Shown here: one piece after another, positions 46,751-60,282 of the stretch | How positions within the stretch are numbered: the first letter of the stretch is position 1 | Layout: each line of letters begins with the position of its first letter | Assembly: GCA_941918925.1 (NCBI GenBank) | Contig: OW799234.1 | Span: 109,923,884-109,987,883, forward strand | Direction of reading: 5' to 3' | Source: Phyto melanocephala | Lineage: Eukaryota; Arthropoda; Insecta; Diptera; Rhinophoridae | DNA length: 64,000 nt | The notes under the pieces: generated by a model | Database searches by the model: none | Seen by the model: the letters and a program-made list of their open reading frames with translations, nothing else | What the model was told of the DNA's origin: nothing | Translations under genes and position numbers: made by a program

Positions 46751-49399
46751 TCTTCTTTTCATATTGGCTTTTAGCTATAAACATTTTTTTAGAGTATAAT
46801 TGCATATATTTAGGAAACTATTTACATTTACGCGGCTCATGTCTTTTATATATAAAGTTTACGCAATAGCTATGAACTGGAAGCTTTTGTTATTCTTTTT
46901 CCATATTAAAACAACTGCTACAATATCCTGATGCTAGGGTTACAATTCTGGCACTTTAAAACACTAAAATAAAAAGATAGTAACAATGCAGCTAAAACTA
47001 ACACCCTGATGTATAAATAATGAAATGTATTGATTTTATTTAGAAGAAAACATTTTTTAATTTAAAAAAATCTAGCCAAAAGAAACGTTAGCAAATCTAA
47101 ATGAAATCGTCATATCTGACAGTCCTGCTGATAGGTTGTCTCCAATTTTGCAAACGTTCATTCCTTAATCAATTTAAAATTGTGCTGTTAAAACACCATA
47201 CATGTGTTGAGTCTTCTATTCTACCACCATAACCACAGTCAGAAAAGCGATTCTATAAAAAGCGAACACTTCGAAATTTTATCATAGAATTAAGTAAATA
47301 AATATATTTGGTTCATTCGCAAGAAGTCCTCGGTGTCGTTTTGTCATATATTCATATTATCCCAAAAACTTTAAGTTATTAAAAAGTTATTTTTTAGAAC
47401 TTTTTAAAATTTTGCAAAAATTATGACAATACGACACCTTAAGACACCTTGTGTGATTTACATAAATAACAGAATTCGCCATCTCTGCTATGTCAGTGTG
47501 TATAAGTTTTTAACCAAAACTGGGTTCATATGTGAGAGAGAGCATTCACAAAAAAAAAAAAAAATGCTGATAGTGTCAGAACCTGTCAGCTATTCCAAAA
47601 TTTATGTGACAAAAAATATAAATAAAAAATAAAATAAACAAGTAGCGAATTGTTATTTCACAAAAACAATATTTATAGTCATTTTTGAAAACAATAAAGT
47701 ACATACTACATGTGATAACAATGTATTTATTTCGTATGTTTTTATTTTAACCGCAAGTACCATCAAAAATTCCATTTCTTGTCAAAATCATGCTTAATTT
47801 TTTTTTTGTTTTTTTTTTTTTGTTTCATAGTTTCCTGTGTAAGTCAAACACCCCTGATCTGGTGGTGTACAATTCAGTGGGTGGAGGAGATATGTGGCAA
47901 ATATTTAAGTCTGTAACATCTAGTGTATTATTATTAATTCAGATTTGGATTAACTTTAGGTATACATACGTACCTCATTATTTTGCAGAGAATTCATTCA
48001 TAAGTGGATGCTAGAAAAGATAAAAATAAAATTAATTTAATTAATTTATTTAAATATGTATTTGTTTTATAAATTCAAAAAATATTCAAGAATTTTGTTA
48101 GTTTTGGTTGGAAATTTAGAAAAATATGTAAATTATAACAGCCGTACCAAAAAAAAGAGCGTTAAGCGTAAGACGTTTTTTTATGTGTTTTATTATTGAG
48201 GCAGAAAAAAGCTTCAACGCCTAAGGGTCTAATTTGGGTATAGCTGTGACTTAACTTGCTCAAGCCAAATCAAGATACAGCTTCTACCAAAATTCTTTCA
48301 GAGCTAAACTAAACAGACGCAGATTTAGTGATAAGAAAAATGTACGCATATAATTTCAAAACCATGGCACAGAAATTAGAGATAGCTGCATATAATATTA
48401 TTTATTTTGCATATGTATTTCTAATGGGGCCAAAATAGATTATCACGAGTTCAAAAAACTTTAAGACCTTGCATATCCGCAAATATTAAACGAATTTTAT
48501 ATCCTCTACTACCGCCAGTAGTAACAGATGTGTAAAGATTTTGGTCAGTAGTTGCCATAATGGCCTTATCTTATTGTTGTCTAGTACGGCGGTGAAACAA
48601 TTTAGTAATTTAGAGTTTGTAGTATATATTCTCTTATTGCGTTCTATGTTATCAAATAGCAACCAAACTGTATACAGTTGATGGCAGACACAAGTAAACT
48701 TCCAGCCAACACTCAAGTACCACGAGCAATTACCAAAACATTCTTTTGAAAGGCAAAAGCATACAGACGGAAATCGTTGGTTAAACTCCATCGCGTACTT
48801 AAGCATCGGTCTTCTTTAGATTCACCAGTAATCAGTTAGATTAACACCCAAAATTTTTTTGCGCGCTGCAACTAAATTCCCTGACAACAACCTTTTTCTG
48901 TTAAGTTTACTTTTTCACCAAGGTAAGATGCCCTGGGGATATGGCCAGTGCATATAGTGTATAAATAATTAATAAAATTGTTTAACGTTTACACTTAATC
49001 CATAAGTAAATGACTACCGAGAACTGTGACCAAATAATTTAATATTTATTCATAAATATTGTTTTAATGTGGTATTGGCAATTCTCAAATTTTGCAGCTA
49101 TCACATATATTTATTCCGGTTATAAAAAAGAAGCGCTTTACGAACGAACCACGCGATAAAAGTGTAAAATTTTTTTTATAAAAGTTATACTGAAACCGCT
49201 TGCAGTGACTAAGCGGCATTCGTAACAGAATCATCTTGACAACATATTGGTTGATCTTGCTATCTGCTACATCGAACATAAAACAATCTATCAAAATATC
49301 TCAGAAAAATTTGTAAAAACAAAATTAACAAAAATAGTCTGCCATTAGAGCTGTAAGATCCATTTAATGGATTTTTTACCCCATATTTAATCAAAACAT
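46751..49399. other. Gene-free stretch
   Basis: The frames at 47423-47632, 47790-48014, 48486-48806 and 49085-49294 show no domain or codon signal I trust. The 106-codon minus-strand frame (48486-48806) is the most complex, with many Cys and Trp, but has no recognisable family. Confidence 0.4.
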
Positions 49400-50262
49400 G
49401 TACTCTCCCGACGCCACCTCGATTACGAACTTTTACGTAGTTAACTGTAGTCTACTAGTCAAGCGCTTTCATTTAATACATATACTGATGGGGTTAAAAA
49501 AATTTGTTCCGCCATTTTGTTTTAGGCGCCATCTGGGATTTTTTAATAATTCACTGTATTCTACTGAACAATCCATTTGATTCCATTATTAAAAGGGGCA
49601 GAAGGAGTAACATTTTAAAATATAATATTTGGTCCATATATAAATTTATTGTTCTCCATTTTGAAGTAGCGGCCATCGTGAATTTCAATCTTTTTTATAG
49701 TGCCTTATATTGCGTTAGTAAAGTCCTTTCAGATGATATCAATATTGGCTCTCTCTGCTGTCTAGAAGCTAAAAAAATTGGTTTTCGTTTGTAAATTTTT
49801 GGAATATATATTTTAAAAAAAATTTTTTTGCCTATAACTTTACCAATTAGAGCCGAATTCATCTAAAAATTTTATATTTCTAGAAGCATATTGTATTTAC
49901 AAATAGTGACAAAAATACCTATAAATTATTCTATGGCTAAAAGATTTTAATTTTGTTTGTAAAAATATGCGAAAAAACAGTGGTAGTCGCGTTTATTTGC
50001 TCATATCTCAGAAAGTTATGGGGTGATTGTGCTGAGTTACAATAGCGATTTATTCCCGGATATTTCTAAAAGATTGATACCATACACAGATCTGAGGCTT
50101 CTAAAATTTATATTCAACCAACACACGGACAGACGTAAATAGCTTAATCGACTCCTCTTTTCAAAAACTTTTAAAAAATATATACTTCATGGGGTCAGAA
50201 ATGAAAATTGTCGAAATTACAAACGGAATGATCCTTGTGCACCACAGGTAAAAGGGTATAAT
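49400..50262 (-). mobile_element. Short-family Helentron, extended subtype, 3'-truncated
   Basis: The 5' TATACCCTTTTACCTGTGG end lies at about 50244-50262. The conserved block (complement of TTTGTAATTTCGACAATTTT) is near 50205-50225, and CACACGGACAGACGTAAAT is at 50122. Body motifs GGCGCCATCTGGGATTTT (49525) and TGTATTCTACTGAACAATCC (49554) correspond to the modules at 40706-40860 read on the other strand. The frames at 49398-49580 and 49504-49794 are repeat-derived. Confidence 0.55.
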
Positions 50263-51894
50263 TACAACTATCAAAATAATTCATGCCTTTATTTCAAAAC
50301 CAAAAAGTGAACTCTTACTGATACATCCTTTGCATATATAAAAACCTTGCTTTTCGCATGCACTTGTTTTTCTCGAAAAATTCAGAACTGATTTTACAGT
50401 GCAATCATATATCTTTAGAATTTGTTCAGCCATGTAAAATTGTTATTAACTACAGATAGGGCTGCAAAAAAAATTAATTTAATCCAGGTATGTAAATATA
50501 TAACATATATGCCCGTATATATAGCAACCGTGTTGGTGAGATCGTTTTAAAGTACAGTGACACGAAATATTAAGCTCACAGATTTTCATTAAAATTTAAT
50601 GTCGAAAAGTATTTTTGGTTGGTTGTAAAAAAATTTTTAATACTGCACTTTATACTGAATTTGGCATTTTTAGATTTTCATTGAAATTTGAACACAAGAA
50701 ATTGTAAACATTGAATTTATTATATTTGTACTTGGAAAAATGGGAACAAGTTCAATATATTCTGCTATTTTAAATTTAGAAATTTGACTTTAAAAAAATA
50801 AAATATTTTCTTAATTCCATCACAATTTTTTTACGCACTGTATTTTATAAACTATCATCTCAGCCTCTAAACATATGCACTCGCCGCTGTCTTTTAGATT
50901 AATAAATTAAAGAGCATTAAAATAAATGACGTGCGGCTTACAAACGATTATTTGATGAAATGGGCACCTTCATATAGAACATAGACAGCTTTAAGGAGAA
51001 GGGTTATTTAGGAATTAAAGCAAATGTTATTTGAACTTAACTGCAAAGTTTGTCAAAAATTCATTTGTATGTTTTGGCCTCCAAATACTAATTCATTGTA
51101 GCAAAACAGAATTATTTGAGTTAACGACACAGCATTACAAGCGATATTTTCGCAAGTATGGTTTAGAGCTTTGCTTTATTTCAAAAACTGATATTAAAAT
51201 CAATTTTTGTTTTCTGTTTAACATTAAAAATAGTTTTTCCCACATAGGTGTACTTTTTAAAGAAAAGCTCCACCCAAAATTTTTAAACATTTAGTTGGTT
51301 GTCATTTTTTTTTTTCATTATTATTTGCAAAGTTATTTACAGTAACTTATTATTATTGTTTAATCAAAATACATTTTTTTTTATTTCAAACACTTGTCGA
51401 GAAGAAAAATTATTTTTAAGTTGATCTGTGATTGACAGCCGCAAACAAAGAAATATTTTTATAATTATTGTCTCATTGTCAGCAGACTTATGACTAACTT
51501 GAGTTAGCTTTATGAACTCTATAACAAATATTTTTAATTATACAGTCGTTAGAGAAATAATACACGGTATAGCATATAGTAATTAGAAATTAAATAATTA
51601 TTTTATTATTTTCACATATAATATTCCAACTAAAGCTGGAGCTGTCCATTATGCATACAATTTTGTAAAATTAGAATTTGTTGAAATCCTTTTAATAATC
51701 ATTGTGACTTAATCGAAAAAATACTTGTATTATTTTTCTAAATGAATTTAGCAAATATTTTCCCTTATTCTATTTTGTCCTAATATGCCTTATAAAAGCG
51801 TAGGGACCCTAAGGGTATTTACGGAATTTTAATTACTATTTAAATACATATTACAAAATTTACATTCGTATGTATGCAGATATGTTTGCATATA
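50263..51894. other. Gene-free AT-rich stretch
   Basis: The frame 51031-51294 (87 codons) has no recognisable domain. No repeats with paired ends. Confidence 0.45.
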
Positions 51895-52518
51895 AAGGGT
51901 GGTTAAATTTAAAAGGCCAATGTTGATTTTGAATAAAACACAAATTATGTATTAAGAAAATTATTGTCATTTTTTTTTAATTATGATAATATTTGTATGG
52001 TTCAATTATGTATGGAACAACATATCGGCAAAATGGCCTCCCAGACCTCGGCGGCACTTCTCCATCCGATGGTCCAAATTTTCAATCACAATGTTGATAT
52101 TCAATTATTGGCCACCCTGATGAGTCGAGGTTGACTGCTCTTTTGCCACACTATCGCGAAGTACAGCAAAGTTTTCCGTTCAACGAACTAAGAAGGCATT
52201 CAAAAATGTTTTCACATTTTATACAGAGCTGTTGTGCTGAAATTTAAATATTTTTCAAAATTCCTTTGATTGTGGACGAATTTGAACGATTATGTTGACA
52301 AAAAGAATCACGAAGTGCACGAAATGCATTTTGATTTGGACGTCGATTTTCATAATAAGCCTGAATAATTTTAACGCGGTGCTCGATTGCGTATTTTTTC
52401 ATGGTTTAAATTGAGTTAGTCTGAAATTGAGAAATGTCAAATGAAATGCAGAAAAAATAAACTTGACGTTTAGATGCGGTTCATACTCAACATCGATCCT
52501 TAAAATTAAAATACCCTT
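51895..52518 (-). mobile_element. Internally deleted Tc1/mariner-type element
   Basis: The ends AAGGGTGGTTAAATTTAAAA and the complement of AAGGGTATTTTAATTTTAAG are flanked by TA on each side. On the minus strand the N-terminal transposase piece MKKYAIEHRVKIIQAYYENR starts near 52402. It runs on as PNQNAFRALRDSF-QHNRSNSSTI, and a C-terminal scrap (GEVPPRSGRPFCRYVVPYII-like region) lies near 52010-52075. The DDE core is missing, the same architecture as 286-889 but with better-preserved N-terminal sequence. Confidence 0.75.
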
Positions 52519-55500
52519 TACTTACCAATGGCAAGAAAAATACTTGACCCAATAAAACAGTATATTTTTATAAATAATAAATGACTATGGTGTCAATAAT
52601 ACTTTTCATTATTTACAAACGAATACCCTCACACATCGAAATACATACAATTATATCGTCAGCACATGATGACCAGCGACAAACCGACAACTGAAACTAT
52701 AAATATTGATGCATATGTACATACACATATGTATATTGATGTGTTAATGTCTATCTGTTCTTCTGTCTCAGCACTCTGTAAATTCATGACTATTTACTCA
52801 TCTTTATTAAATGAATTATCAATCATCAACATCAAAAAATAAATAGAAAAATGAATTAAAAAAAAAAAGAGAAATAATGATGTATAGAGGGACACAGCAG
52901 CAGTTGTATGTAGTAGTTTATATAAATGTATAAACGAGGGTTAACACCTATGTTTTACAATACACAGATTTGTATTTGGATATAAAAGATTATATTTTAT
53001 ACGCTTAGATACGTTAATGGAATGAAATTAATTAATAATAATTTGTATTAAATTAAGATGTTTTTTAAACTGCATTTTTATTTTAATATAACAAACCTAC
53101 ATAGAATAGAATGTCGGACAAAAGATCTTCACAGCAGACAAAATTACTGGCAATTAATATGTGCCACATAACTAAAGAGAATTGTTAAAAGCTTGATACT
53201 TTAATCTGGGATATGTAGAAATTTTTCAATTAACCCATAAGAGTATAAACTCATTTTTAAAGTGCTTATTCATCCTACAAACTTAGGAAAAACAAAGTTT
53301 GAAACCAGCCCGCTCTATTTTAGAGAAATTTCCATTGACATTCAATTATACAAAATCAAATAAAAGTATAAACCCTGGTTCTTTTAAAGCTTAATCGAAA
53401 TTAAGAGTTTTGCAAACAAATTTACATAGTCCCTTTTATTTGAAAAAAAAATAATAAAAAGAAAATATTATGTCAACATGCAAATGGCATGACATTAATG
53501 AAATACAGATATCTAAACAAATAAGTTCAAAATGTGCAACACATTTGTCGGCTGCAAAAAATAACACAAAGAAACAAACTTATAAACAAGACTCTGTAAT
53601 AGAACATACGCAGCTAGTGTAAAAAAGTAAATATATTCGAAAAACAAATGTTCAGAAAATGTTTCTGAATATAATGTGTAAACAGTGATATGTGTCTGTA
53701 AAAGTATTGCTTACAGTGAGAGCAACAAGTGACAGTACAGTTCTTTTATATCACATGATTTATTGATAACTACATTCTAATGTTGTGCCAATCTAATGGA
53801 CTTCTTCCTTGCAAATATAAAAGATATGTATTGAAGTTTTTTTTATATATAAATAGATGTGGCTTTATTTTAACATCGGTACTCTAGGAGAGGATTAATG
53901 TACAAACCCTTGTATCATTAAAAAAAAAACTCAAGAATGGCACTTCTATGATGATATGGTTAAAATTAGCTGGAAATTTAATTATTCCCAGCAAAATTGA
54001 TTTCCTAACCTAAGTTTTCCCTTAAAGATTTTTGTTTATGTATTTAGAACATTAGACCAAGTACCATAATAATTGTTATTCACTGTATATATGGCCTGGG
54101 AATAGAATTATAATGTGACATACACAATCACAGGCGATACTCTGTATTAGTAGTTATCAGCAGAACTCAAAATAATCAATACTACACATTGAAATTGTAA
54201 ATATTTAAATGGCCCATAAATGATGCAAAGAAGAAAAAAAAACACACTCAAACTACGAGTTTAGCAAATATTTATTTGTAAATGTATGAGTGTCAAAGCA
54301 GCGCTTTCTGATGCAAAAGATTAAACAGCAAAAATTAATTATTTTCTATTAAGAATAAAAATTTGTTATACAAGTTAATGAAATTTTCTTAGGAATTAAT
54401 AAATGATTTTGCAAAAAAACACTAATGAGAAGAGGTTTGTTAATCAAGATTTTAAATTACAACTTTTATATAATTTAGTGAACTATTTATACTGATGGTA
54501 TTCGTTGCAATATGCATAGCAAGTACGGATTCAGCTTACACGTTTTAGGTTTTCATAAAAATATATGAAATGTTTGTTTTATGTCTGACAAATAAGGTTT
54601 TGGTAAATATCCTTCAATATTTCCTTAAAAAGTTAGTACGCTTAAAAATTAGATTTTATAACCAGTGATGCCAGAACTTGATTAGTAAAAATGGCTATAA
54701 ATTCTACAAAAAAAATGCTTAAAAACTAGCTTAAAAAAGAGCCGTTAAGACTTTTAAATAGAAAGTCTTCAATATTTGAAGAAAAAAATTATTAAAATTT
54801 ATTTTTAAATAAAAATAATAAAATTTAAGACCGTTCCTTATGGGAATCCAAACGGGATGAGTTTGCCTCCCCAGTTCCAAACTACTGTAATATACTCAAT
54901 ATATCTTTGACTTATTAAAAGGAACGAGAATTGTTATTATCATTAGCATCTATCTCGCTATTATTGTCATTAAAACTTTCTTTAGATCCTATCGATTTAA
55001 AATAATTATGTGGTACTTCATATTGATAACAGCATTTATCAATCCTTTTTAAGCCGTATCTTAAAAAAATAATATATAAAAAATTAAATATTGGTTTTTA
55101 GAAAGAAACCAAACACTCTTCAACCGTTATAAGTCAATATTGACATAGTCATTCATGACATAGGACTTGATTTAGTAAGAAAGTGCTCGAAAATTGGGTT
55201 CATCGAAATCGTTCCTGCAGAGAAAGTCGTGGAGGCCATTTGAATGACGTTTTATTTAGAACTTAATTGTATACTTCACACTCAATAAACAATAAGTGTG
55301 TTTCTTTTAAAAGAAATCATATCACTCTTATTGAAAAACCTTTTACATAGCTAATGTAGTCTCCTGTTGTTGTAGCTTAAAATTCACTGGAATAAAAGGT
55401 AAAAGCTTGGTATTGATAATATATCCAACTGCATTTATATGTTTTTTTTTTTTTTTTGTTTTACAAAAAGCCTTTTCGGGATTTTCAAATTCTGTAACCC

Positions 55501-55591
55501 ATTTTTTTAACTTTGGGTGGAATAACCATTCCTTCCTAAACTTCTGGGAATATTTTTTACTAATTTTTTGTTTATTTTTCTTAAATTTCTA
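52519..55591. other. Gene-free AT-rich stretch
   Basis: Reads as unique DNA. The frame 55407-55598 is phenylalanine-rich low complexity. A CCCAGCAAAATTG word at 53988 resembles the hAT-like termini elsewhere but has no partner. Confidence 0.45.
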
Positions 55592-56391
55592 CAGTTGACT
55601 CGCGGTAACAAAAACACTGCCTTACGTGCACACCGGTTAAGATGAACATAATTTTTTTTACATTGACTACTCTGTAGCGTGAACACAGTGAGAAAGTTTT
55701 ATAACGTGAACAAATTTGTCGATTATCTAAATCGTTTTCAGAAAACGGGGTATCCCCGTAAATGATTGCACAGGTTTAGTTTAGTGCATAATCTTGGGCC
55801 GTATTCATACAAAATATTTTAGGTTTATTGAAGGCTTATTTGACAAATTTCTCTACAACATCTGTCAAATAAGCCTTTAATAAACCTAAAATATTTTTTA
55901 TGAATACGGCTCCTTATCTTTTAGAAATTTTGAATTTCCTACAATTGCTCCAAATCGTAATCGATGACAGCTGCCATTTTTGAAAATTGGTTTAACTATT
56001 AATGGACGCTTTTGGCTATTTAAATTCAACTTGGCAAAATGCTGGCTGAACATTTTTAGCACTTTAGGAGATAAAGAAGACTGTGAAGAGGATATCACGT
56101 TAGCTTTTTCGAGAGAAAGAATTTGTTAAGCAATTAAAATTTAAAAGTTGAAAGATAATCCAAAAAAAGGAAACACATTTTTTTAATTAATTTTAACGTA
56201 CTTCTTTTTTTTCTTAACAAAACATATGTTCATAACAATCCGAAATACAAAAAAATATATGTGAATTTGAGTTAAATAACATGTCCATATTATTTAGAAA
56301 TTTTAAAGAGTTATACCTTCGTCAACATGAACAACTTTGCAAACGTGAACACGCTCGGTTTTAAATAGTTCACGTTAACGCGAGTCTATTG
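55592..56391. mobile_element. Tigger/pogo-like non-autonomous element
   Basis: The left end CAGTTGACTCGCGGTAAC and the right end, complement of CAATAGACTCGCGTTAACGT, are flanked by TA at 55590-55591 and 56392-56393. CA-TTGACTCGCG-TAACG ends are characteristic of pogo/Tigger elements. The minus-strand frame 55898-56098 (66 codons) lies inside but I do not recognise a transposase domain in it. A palindromic MITE is nested at 55798-55910. Confidence 0.65.
55798..55910. mobile_element. 113-bp palindromic MITE nested in the Tigger-like element
   Basis: GCCGTATTCATA at the left and its complement at the right extend nearly perfectly through AAATATTTTAGGTTTATT and GGCTTATTTGACA, giving a hairpin of about 47 bp with a loop of roughly 17 bases. 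No coding. Confidence 0.8.
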
Positions 56392-56393
56392 TA

Positions 56394-59300
56394 TTGGTCT
56401 GGGTATACAAATTTGGTGCAGCCGAATATAACACTCTTCGTTCTGTATTGTCAGTAATTGCGTAAAAATATGATAACATTACAACACACATAAATATTTT
56501 ATTATCCATTACAACTTTTACCATTGACGTAGCTAAAAATTTTTTCTGAGGAGGCAAAAATATAAACAAATTTTTTCTTGAAATCTTAAACAGAGTTAAT
56601 TTATGTATTTATATCAAATTTAAATAGTTAATTTTTTAAATTCATCAATTTATTTATTCATCCATCAGAATGATGTATTTCCAATGGCTTTTACCCTTTA
56701 GAAATAATGCTAAGGACGAAGCATGCTTGTAAAGGAGAAATCAAAAGTTTTTCACTTACAAATTAGCCTATTGGAGAAATGAAATTCGTATGGCCAGTTC
56801 CCACTTTAAAGCATTTTTTAAAGCTTATAACAGTTGCCCAATTCACAACCTATTGTAGAGGTTGTATGTAGTAATTTGAGTACTCATTTTTTCATAATTT
56901 TACTTATGTTTTTAGAATGTCTCAGAAATACATAATAACTGAAAAAGTAGTTACTATCGCCATTTTTCTTCAATATATAGAAGTGAATTTCTTACAGCCT
57001 ACGACTTATACGACAAGTTGTTAATTGATCAATAATATAAATAAACATCTTACACATAGGGTGTTTCTAATTCCTCTCTTACAAACCTGCTTGGTATTTG
57101 AATAACTTGTACAATTTTTAGGTAATTTTTTTCACTTTTTCTGCTTCGTCACTTTGATTTTAAAATTTAATGTTAGTGCCTCGAAAAAATCGATTTTTTT
57201 TACTGGGTAGTTACTGCAAACAAATTGTATGTATTCTTGCTTTTTTTTACGTTTTTTAAGTCACGAAGACCAAGTGCTTGAATTTCATAATTTAATGTTT
57301 ATGTTTTATGAAACCCTTTATATTGTTGTTCTCCAAAAATAATTTAATTTACAAAATTTAAAAATATTTAAAATTATCAATAACTTTAAAATGTAAAGTA
57401 AAAAATAACAATTGTAAAGCATTCAAATAATGGTAGTTTTTAATAATATTTTTGTATTTTCCCAACCGGTTTGCTTGTATAACACCAATAGATTTCGGTG
57501 AGCTTAAGTAAACCAAGCCTGCTGACAGGCCCTTGTTTTAAAAATCTTGGTAACTTTATTTAATTTATATAAAAGTTTGTTATAGATGATCGTCTCATAC
57601 TTAAAACAAAACTAATAATAATTATGGGAATAGAAGAATGACAGACAAAGTATAGTCCTTCAATTGATGTTCAAAATCTGCAAATAACACAAGCTATGAA
57701 ACAACACCTTGCAATTCCATATCCCTTCAGATAATTTGTTTAAATTAAAAAATTTTACAAATAAGAAATTTACAAATTTTTATATTTTTTGCTGGGTTAT
57801 CTGTGTTTTTATTTTGCTTAAAATTTTGTATGAACGTAACAAAAAATTCCATGCTAATTAAAAAAAAATCATCTTTTTATATTAAAGTCTATAAAAAAGT
57901 TACAGCACTCAGTAATTTTTTAAGTCTCACGTCATTTTCTTTTTTTTTTCATTTTATATTTTATTTATTTATTTTTATTTAAGGTCTTAATATACACTTG
58001 TTTTGTGGATTTTCGAATAATCAATCGTTGTTTTAATAAAATATTTTTATGCACATTGGCGACGTCTGGCTATATGCAAGTATATTTGTTGTTGTTGGAA
58101 AAGTTTACTTGAGTATTTTGTTCGCGGCTCTAAAATAAGTTGAAGTCAATTCTTGAAAACTAAATGCAGATGTAAAAAAACAATAAACACAAATAGTTGA
58201 ACTTCTTATTTTAAAATATTTTTCTTATTTTTTGTCTGAATTTAATACAAGTTTGTAAAAGAGCATTTGGGTGTGTTCAGGAGAAGTTTAAAATACGGCA
58301 AATTTTAGCATTTAGAATTTATTACAATTAACCGATAAATATAAAAGTTGGAAAACATTTAAAAAATAGAAATTTTATATTCTAACTTTTAGGATAGCCA
58401 CTAAACTGGAAACATCCGAGTAGATACGGCTTGATATTTAAAATGTACATCAAATTAAAAGATGACCGTTTTAATCAAAAATTGGAAGTTCGTATCACCA
58501 GATTCAGGCGTTGTTATAAACTTGTTTAATCATTTGTACACCAAAGAGTTAATACCCTTAATATTGCAGTTGCCTTGAAACGTCGCTTATTCTATAGAAA
58601 TCATTTATTTATTTATTTTGGTTTGCAAATTTTATGCAAAAACAAGTATTACAGTTGTTTTTTTAGCTGCAGAAACAAAAACTCAGATTGAAATATTAAA
58701 ATTTAAAAAATGTAAATAAATGTACAAGTTTATGTATGTGCGTGTAGTGTTATTATTTAAGCTAGCAAGATTCTATACTTAGTTGTGCCGAACTTTAGCA
58801 TTCGCAGACTATTAAAATATCGAAGCTAATTTTAATATCATTTATGACTAGTTTTCGCTGCTTCAAAGTTTTTAAATATAAACTAAACAAAAGAATCAGT
58901 TTGTGGCACCACATTTTCATCAACTTAATTTTGTAATACAACTAAAATTTTGTTTAAAATTTCTGTCAATGTATTGTCGAAATCTTTGCTTTTCTGAATA
59001 AAAATGCCACCTGAGAGGTTAGTACCCATTTTTAAGTGTGGCAGCAACCCAAAAAAGTTTCACTATTTTATGATTGTGAAGCAAAGACAAATTTAAAAAT
59101 TGTTTGCATTTGTAATTTTGTGTGCCCTGAATGCATAACTATTGATATTGTTAAAAAATTGAATAAAGAATAAATAAATAATAATTAAATAAATATAAAT
59201 AAAATATTAACTTACTCCGCTGCTAAAACATTGTACTACATGCATAATTTTTTCTCACACTCTCATTAAAAATAAGTAAGAGGGCTGTATTTGGCAATGC

Positions 59301-60029
59301 CGAATCTTATAATACCCTTTATAGTAATTTAAATATGGACATTTCCATGAATATGTCAACCACGACTGTAAAAATAAAAACTTTTGAAAGCTTTTTCAAT
59401 ATAAGTTTATTGATAAAACAAAACTTTCAAATTTTACAATGCGCAGGTATTAGACAACAATGATTCGAATATAATTATTTTTTTTCAATAAAGTTCCCAT
59501 TTAATGGAACATAAAGATCTAATTTTGTTTCAGTTACTCTTACTTTTGCAAAAATTACTCCACTTTATAGGAGTACAAATGTCACGTACAATGACATGGA
59601 AATGCCCATATGTAAGTATTATAAGTATTCGTGGCATGTCATCATGTTCATGTTTTGTTTAATAATATTTGTGCGACGTACAGTGCATAAATGAAAACTT
59701 TTGCAATACCGCTGACGAAGTCTGATTTAAATACAATCGTACAAACGTTTAAGCATAAACAAATATAACAACTCTAACAAAAACCCACACAGTTTGTACC
59801 ATCATCAGGGCTTGCTTTTGGCGTTGTTTTAATCAAGTTTTGCTATTGTAATCACAATAAAAAGTTGATGTTTTCTTGATGTTTCTATGCCGGTAATAGA
59901 TTGATTAATTCAATATTTTCCATGTTCTGAAATATATATCGTATAGTGACATTCAACTAACGGGTCAACAAGTTATCTGGTAGCTGCAAGAATTAACCTT
60001 AATTAGTAGAACAGTAGTATATTTGTTTT
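56394..60029. other. Gene-free stretch with isolated Helentron hairpin relics
   Basis: Diverged 3' hairpin words of the Helentrons survive at 56400-56440 (GGTGCAGCCGAATATAACAC), 58775-58800 (TAGTTGTGCCGAAC) and 59275-59325 (AATAAGTAAGAGGGCTGTAT, then GGCAATGCCGAATCTTATAA). The rest is AT-rich without a supported gene. Confidence 0.45.
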
Positions 60030-60282
60030 CTTGTTCATAACTCTTCCGCTAGTGGGTTTAAAACGCGACTGAACAAGAAATAGCAAAATTGTTAAAATCA
60101 TTTCTGATAAATTGAATATCACATACGAGTACATGGTATATGAAGGGGCTTCAAAAAGTTGATTCACACGTATGGGCAGACGAATATTGCTTAATACACT
60201 TCTCTGTCTATAAGGAATCACTTTATGGGAAGCAGATGAATACTGTAAAAATTACAAACGGAATGACAATCTTATACATATA
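60030..60282 (-). mobile_element. Short-family Helentron fragment
   Basis: Contains GGGGCTTCAAAAAGTTGATT at 60146 and ATTACAAACGGAATGACAAT at 60251, matching the 5'-proximal block of the short family on the minus strand. The 3' part is missing. A mariner-type element begins at its right edge. Confidence 0.5.

Noticed and set aside
48486..48806. 106-codon minus-strand frame with many Cys and Trp
   Set aside because: No recognisable family, no codon signal and no conserved motif order; likely a chance frame.
57460..57800. TTTTTTGCTGGGTT end of the CCCAGCAAAAA family
   Set aside because: No partner end found within a plausible distance.
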